Positions 60,239-64,000 of a stretch of DNA of 64,000 bases are shown here, in pieces. Position 1 is the stretch's first letter; every line of letters starts with the position of its first letter. The notes under the pieces were generated by a model that ran no database searches, was not told the origin of the DNA, and saw nothing but the letters and a program-made list of their open reading frames with translations. Source of the DNA: Steroidobacteraceae bacterium (GTDB lineage: Bacteria; Pseudomonadota; Gammaproteobacteria; Steroidobacterales; Steroidobacteraceae). The position numbers and the translations under genes are program-made. The stretch spans positions 248,001 through 312,000 of the forward strand of contig JAPZRU010000002.1 of assembly GCA_027531255.1 (NCBI GenBank), given 5' to 3'.

Positions 60239-62266
60239 TCAGCGCTCGGGGCGCGCGTCCGGCGGCTTCGGCGTCGCGGCGCCCTGCGCCGGAGCCGGCG
60301 CCGACCCGGGTGTCGAGGCCGGCGCCACCACCGGCTTCGCCTTCTCACGCGCGATCCACCGGTCGATCTTCGCCTCGAGCACGTCCAGCGGCACCGAGCC
60401 GTCGATCAGCACCTCGCGGTGGAACGCCCGCACGTCGAAACGCGGGCCCAGCTGCTGCTGCGCGCGCTTCCGCAGTTCCCTGATCTTCAGTTCGCCGATC
60501 TTGTACGCGAGCGCCTGGCCAGGCCACGCGACGTAGCGGTCGATCTCGATCACCGCGTCGGTCTCGCCGAGCGCGGAGTTGGCGAGCATGTAGTCGATCG
60601 CCTGCTGGCGGCTCCACCCCTTGGCGTGGATGCCGGTGTCGACGACGAGCCGCGCCGCGCGCCAGATCTCCGCGGACAGCGCGCCGAAGTAGTCGTAGGG
60701 ATCCGTGTAGAGGCCGAGCGAGGGACCGAGCGACTCGGCATAGAGACCCCACCCCTCCACGTACGCGGTCTCGCTGCCGAAGCGGCGGAACGACGGCAGG
60801 CCCGTCAGCCCCTGCTGGATCGCGATCTGGAAATGGTGGCCGGGCTCCGCCTCGTGCACGTAGATCGACTGCATCATGTAACTGGGCCGGCTCTTCAGGT
60901 CGTGCGTGTTCACGTAGAAGATGCCGGGCCGCTTGCCGTCGGGCGACGGTGGCTGGTACGCCGCGCCGGGGTGCGTCCTCGCGCGGAACGGCTCGACCGC
61001 GCGGATCTCGAAGTCGGCCTTCGGGAACAGGTCGAACTGCTCCGGCAGGCGCGCACGCACCTGGGCGCGCAGCGCGCGATAGCCCTCGAGCAGTTCGTCC
61101 TCGGTCGCGAAATAGAAGCGCGGGTCGGAGCGCAGCGAGTCGAGGAACGCGCGCCGGTCCCCGGCGAAGCCGACCTGCCGCATCACGCGGTCCATCTCCG
61201 CGCCGATGCGCGCGACCTCGTCGAGGCCGATCTGGTGGATCTGGGCCGGCGTCAGGCTCGTGGTGGTGTGCACCTTCGCCGCGTAGGCGTACCACTGCTG
61301 GCCGAGCGGCAGGTCGGACCACGCGACGGACGTGCGGGCCCGCGGCACGTACTCGTCGCGCACGAAGTCGCGCAGCCGCGCGAGCGCCGGCGTCAGGCGC
61401 TTACCGATCGCCTCGGCGTAAGCGGCGCGCAGCCGCGCGTGCTCCGCGGCCGGCACGCCCTTCGGTAACTCCGCGACGGGCCGCCAGAACAGGCTCTTCC
61501 GCGGATCGGCGCTCACCAGGCCCGCCACCTGCGGGACCACCTTCTCCGCGAGCACGCGCGGCAGCGTCATGCCGCGGTCCGCGCCGTACCGCATGTTGGC
61601 GATCGCCTGGTCGATCCAGACCACGAAGCCGTCGAGGCGCTTCAACCAGTTCTCGTAGTCCGTCACCGTCTGGAACGGCTGCGCACTGGCCCCGGAGCCC
61701 AGCTGCGCCACGACCTGCAGCGTGCTGTAGAGCTGGTTGACCGGCATCAGCTCGGACTGGAAGCGCATTCCCTCGATCGCGAGCTGCCGGTCGCGCCGGA
61801 AGATGTCCCAGGTCAGGCGGTCCTGGCCCGTCAGCGCCTCCGGGTCGATCGCCTCGACGCGCTGCAGGTACTCGCGGTGCATCGCGAGCACGTCGGCGAG
61901 GTGCGTTTCGGCGATGTCGTTCGGGAGGCGGTCGTTGTAGCGCGGATCCCCGAGGAAGGTCGCGACGATCGGGTTCAGCTGGAGATGGCGCTGCCAGTAG
62001 CTCTCGACCACCTCGGCCAGCTGCTTCGACGCGGCGGAAACCGGCGCCGCCGGCCGCGCGGCCACCGCGCGCGCGGCGGGTGCGGCGGACGCGGGGCTCG
62101 CGGCCACCGCAGGACGCACGGCCGTCGCAGGGCGCGCCGGCGGTGCGGGGATCGTGACCGCGGGCTGCGGCGCCGCCGGCGCGGCGGCAGGCGGCGCCGC
62201 CGACGCCACGGACGCCCCCAGCGCCAGTGCGAGGCCGAGGATCTTCGTCAGCTTCGTGTTGCGCAT
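60239..62266 (-). CDS. Exported DUF885 protein (putative metallopeptidase), copy 1
   Basis: A 675-residue protein with a signal peptide (1-23), a long Ala/Pro-rich linker (24-80) and a DUF885 domain. The likely zinc motif is YVHEAEPGHHFQIAI, followed by FRRFGSETAYVEGWGLYAES with a third ligand Glu and GLYTDPYDYFGALSAEIWRA. These resemble gluzincin-type carboxypeptidases related to M32. It probably removes amino acids from peptides in the periplasm. The Pro/Ala-rich tail is disordered. A tandem paralogue starts upstream, with 8 nt between, so this is an operon of two. Confidence 0.85.
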   Translation of the reverse strand: MRNTKLTKILGLALALGASVASAAPPAAAPAAPQPAVTIPAPPARPATAVRPAVAASPASAAPAARAVAARPAAPVSAASKQLAEVVESYWQRHLQLNPIVATFLGDPRYNDRLPNDIAETHLADVLAMHREYLQRVEAIDPEALTGQDRLTWDIFRRDRQLAIEGMRFQSELMPVNQLYSTLQVVAQLGSGASAQPFQTVTDYENWLKRLDGFVVWIDQAIANMRYGADRGMTLPRVLAEKVVPQVAGLVSADPRKSLFWRPVAELPKGVPAAEHARLRAAYAEAIGKRLTPALARLRDFVRDEYVPRARTSVAWSDLPLGQQWYAYAAKVHTTTSLTPAQIHQIGLDEVARIGAEMDRVMRQVGFAGDRRAFLDSLRSDPRFYFATEDELLEGYRALRAQVRARLPEQFDLFPKADFEIRAVEPFRARTHPGAAYQPPSPDGKRPGIFYVNTHDLKSRPSYMMQSIYVHEAEPGHHFQIAIQQGLTGLPSFRRFGSETAYVEGWGLYAESLGPSLGLYTDPYDYFGALSAEIWRAARLVVDTGIHAKGWSRQQAIDYMLANSALGETDAVIEIDRYVAWPGQALAYKIGELKIRELRKRAQQQLGPRFDVRAFHREVLIDGSVPLDVLEAKIDRWIAREKAKPVVAPASTPGSAPAPAQGAATPKPPDARPER

Positions 62267-62274
62267 GACCTGTC

Positions 62275-64000
62275 TCAGTTGCCCGCCTTCTGCCCGGCGA
62301 TCCACCGCCGCACCTTCGCTTCCAGCACCTCGATCGGCAGCGCGCCGTCCTTCAGCAGCTCGTCGTGGAACGCGCGCACGTCGAAGCGGGGCCCGAGCTC
62401 CCGCTCCGCCTCCGCGCGCAGCGCGCTCATCCGCAGCTGACCGATCTTGTAGCCGAGGGCCTGCCCCGGCCACACGATGTAGCGCTCGACCTCGGCGACG
62501 ACGTCGCTCTCCGCCAGCGACGAGTTGTCGAGCATGTAGCGGATCGCCTGCTCGCGGCTCCAGCCCTTCGCGTGCAGGCCGGTGTCGACCACGAGGCGCA
62601 TCGCGCGCAGCATCTCGTCGGAGAGCCGCCCGTACCACTGGTACGGATCGGTGAACAGGCCGAGCTCGCGCCCGAGCGACTCCGCGTACAGCGCCCAGCC
62701 CTCGACGTAGGCGACGTTGCCCTCGAAGCGGCGGATGCGCGGCAGGCCCTTCAGCTCCTGCTGGATCGCGATCTGGAAGTGATGACCCGGCGCGGCCTCG
62801 TGGAGCGACAGCGTCTCCATGCCGAACTTCGGCTGCGCCTTCAGGTTGTAGGTGTTCACGTAGAAGATGCCGGGACGACGGCCGTCCTCGGACGGCGGCT
62901 GGTACATCGCGCCGGCCGCCGACTGCGCGCGGAACGGCTCGACCTCGCGCACCTCGTAGTCGGCCTTCGGAAAGGTGCGGAACAGCTTCGGCAACGCGGC
63001 GTCCACGCGCGCCGTGATCTCGCGGTAGCCGGCGATCAGGTCCTGCGTCCGCTCGTAGTAGTACCGCGGGTCGGTCTGCAGGTGGCGGAAGAACGCCTGC
63101 AGGTCGCCGTCGAAGCCGACCTGCCGCTTCACCGCCTCCATCTCCGCACGGATGCGGCCGACCTCGGCCAAGCCTGTCGCATGGATCTCGGCGGGCTCCA
63201 TCCTGACGGTGGTGCTGACCTCCGCGAGGTGCGAGTACCAGCGTGCGCCGTCCGGCAGCGCGGACCAGCCGACCGTCGTGCGCGCGTTCGGCAGGTACTC
63301 GTCGGCGAGGAACGCGCGCAGCTTGCGCAGCGCGGGCATCAGGCGCGTGCCGATCAGGACGCGATACTCGCCCGCGAGCCGCTCGCGATCGGCGGTCGTG
63401 AAGCCGGCCGGCGGCACGTCGCCTTCCAGCATGCGCACCGGGCCCCAGAACACGCTGTCCTCGGGCCGCGCGGCGATCAGCTGGTCCAGCTGCGGCAGCA
63501 GCTTCGCGGCCACGGGCCGCGGGTGCGTCACGCCGCGCGCGAGGCCTTCGCGCAGGCGCTCGATCGCAGAGTCCGCCCACGCCGGGAACTCGGCAGCGCG
63601 CTTCAGCCACGCGGCGTGCTGCGCCGGCGTGCCGAACGGCTGCGCGCTCGTGCCGGAGCCGAGCACCGCGAGCGTCGCGTAGAGGCTGTCCATCTGGCTG
63701 ACCGGCAGCAGCTCGGAAGGGAACCGGCGGCCGGCGATCGCGAGGCGCAGGTCGCGCAGGAAGATCTCGTGCGTGAGTCGGGCCGACGGCTCGAGCCGCG
63801 CGGGATCGATCCGCGACGCGGCCGCGAGGTAGCGCTGGTCGCGCTCGTCCGTGGCACGGCGGAATTCGAGGCTCGCCGGGTTGCCGAGACGGTCGTCGAA
63901 GCGCGAATCGCCGATGAACGTGGCGCCCACGGGACTCAGCGCGAGCGATTCTTCGAACCAGCGCTCGACGAGGCCGTTCACGTCGGCCGCGCGCACGTAG
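62275..64000 (-). CDS. DUF885 protein (putative metallopeptidase), copy 2, 5' partial
   Basis: 575 codons are visible, with the start to the right of the window. The domain is the same as in copy 1: LSLHEAAPGHHFQIAIQQEL, RRFEGNVAYVEGWALYAESL, GLFTDPYQWYGRLSDEMLRA and VDTGLHAKGWSREQAIRYML. The frame stays open to the window edge (GTG 63994-63996 is probably internal), and the signal peptide lies outside. The stop is 8 nt before the ATG of copy 1. The two copies are similar over their whole domain, so they arose by tandem duplication followed by divergence. Confidence 0.88.
   Translation of the reverse strand, partial: YVRAADVNGLVERWFEESLALSPVGATFIGDSRFDDRLGNPASLEFRRATDERDQRYLAAASRIDPARLEPSARLTHEIFLRDLRLAIAGRRFPSELLPVSQMDSLYATLAVLGSGTSAQPFGTPAQHAAWLKRAAEFPAWADSAIERLREGLARGVTHPRPVAAKLLPQLDQLIAARPEDSVFWGPVRMLEGDVPPAGFTTADRERLAGEYRVLIGTRLMPALRKLRAFLADEYLPNARTTVGWSALPDGARWYSHLAEVSTTVRMEPAEIHATGLAEVGRIRAEMEAVKRQVGFDGDLQAFFRHLQTDPRYYYERTQDLIAGYREITARVDAALPKLFRTFPKADYEVREVEPFRAQSAAGAMYQPPSEDGRRPGIFYVNTYNLKAQPKFGMETLSLHEAAPGHHFQIAIQQELKGLPRIRRFEGNVAYVEGWALYAESLGRELGLFTDPYQWYGRLSDEMLRAMRLVVDTGLHAKGWSREQAIRYMLDNSSLAESDVVAEVERYIVWPGQALGYKIGQLRMSALRAEAERELGPRFDVRAFHDELLKDGALPIEVLEAKVRRWIAGQKAGN

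Overview
The window is one very GC-rich bacterial chromosome segment with closely packed genes on both strands. The gene set suggests an aerobic heterotrophic proteobacterium: class I polyhydroxyalkanoate synthase, P-II protein, proteobacterial-type gshA, cmoA, two flavodoxin-type hemG genes, a TonB-dependent receptor and a UrcA-family protein. cmoA, hemG, class-1 gshA and UrcA together favour a high-GC gammaproteobacterium (Steroidobacter/Xanthomonas-like). This is inference from gene content only. I saw no rRNA, tRNA, CRISPR array, prophage or plasmid replication gene.

Layout. 0-7 kb: the end of a quinone oxidoreductase, a UrcA protein, an enoyl-thioester-reductase-like enzyme with a Tat-exported nitrilase-like protein, a TRAP-receptor-like lipoprotein and an S9 peptidase. 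7-12 kb: cytochrome-b-like protein plus HemG, an M23 peptidase, a second Tat nitrilase-like protein and a second HemG. 12-18.6 kb: a PAS sensor kinase, an S1/P1 nuclease and a three-gene adaptor/permease/ATPase operon. 18.6-24 kb: cytochrome c, several shortened genes, alcohol dehydrogenase, glyoxalase I, a PAP/fibrillin protein and ChrA. 24-30.6 kb: ilvB and ilvH (divergent), a GST, a thioesterase/M23 pair, alcohol dehydrogenase and a CIA30-family protein. 30.6-41.6 kb: a decayed flavin monooxygenase, cmoA, an Omp85 barrel, quinone oxidoreductase, a ferredoxin, a broken hybrid kinase, P-II, a DASS transporter and a ferredoxin-type reductase. 41.6-52.5 kb: phaC, a reprolysin-like protease, pyruvate carboxylase, a diguanylate cyclase and a shortened kinase. 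52.5-64 kb: a TonB receptor, a collapsed adaptor/ABC locus, gshA, an Mpo1-like protein, a RidA-like lipoprotein, an IS256 remnant, DUF2845 and GNAT genes and two tandem DUF885 genes.

Two themes stand out. First, many genes have lost internal blocks: SDR, response regulator, NmrA-like, hemerythrin, FAD monooxygenase, hybrid kinase, MFS, chemoreceptor, NtrY-like kinase, adaptor plus ABC, and IS256. The remaining halves are still recognisable and sit between intact genes. Second, several otherwise intact proteins lack the residue that defines their family chemistry: two nitrilase-like proteins without the catalytic Cys, a c-type cytochrome without the distal Met, a RidA-like lipoprotein without the key Arg, and an M23 protein without its first zinc His.

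Central metabolism present here: branched-chain amino acid synthesis (ilvB, ilvH), anaplerosis (pyc), carbon storage (phaC), nitrogen signalling (P-II), glutathione synthesis and use (gshA, GST, gloA), haem synthesis (two hemG) and tRNA wobble modification (cmoA). All calls are by eye from translated sequence. Frameshifts could also be assembly errors.
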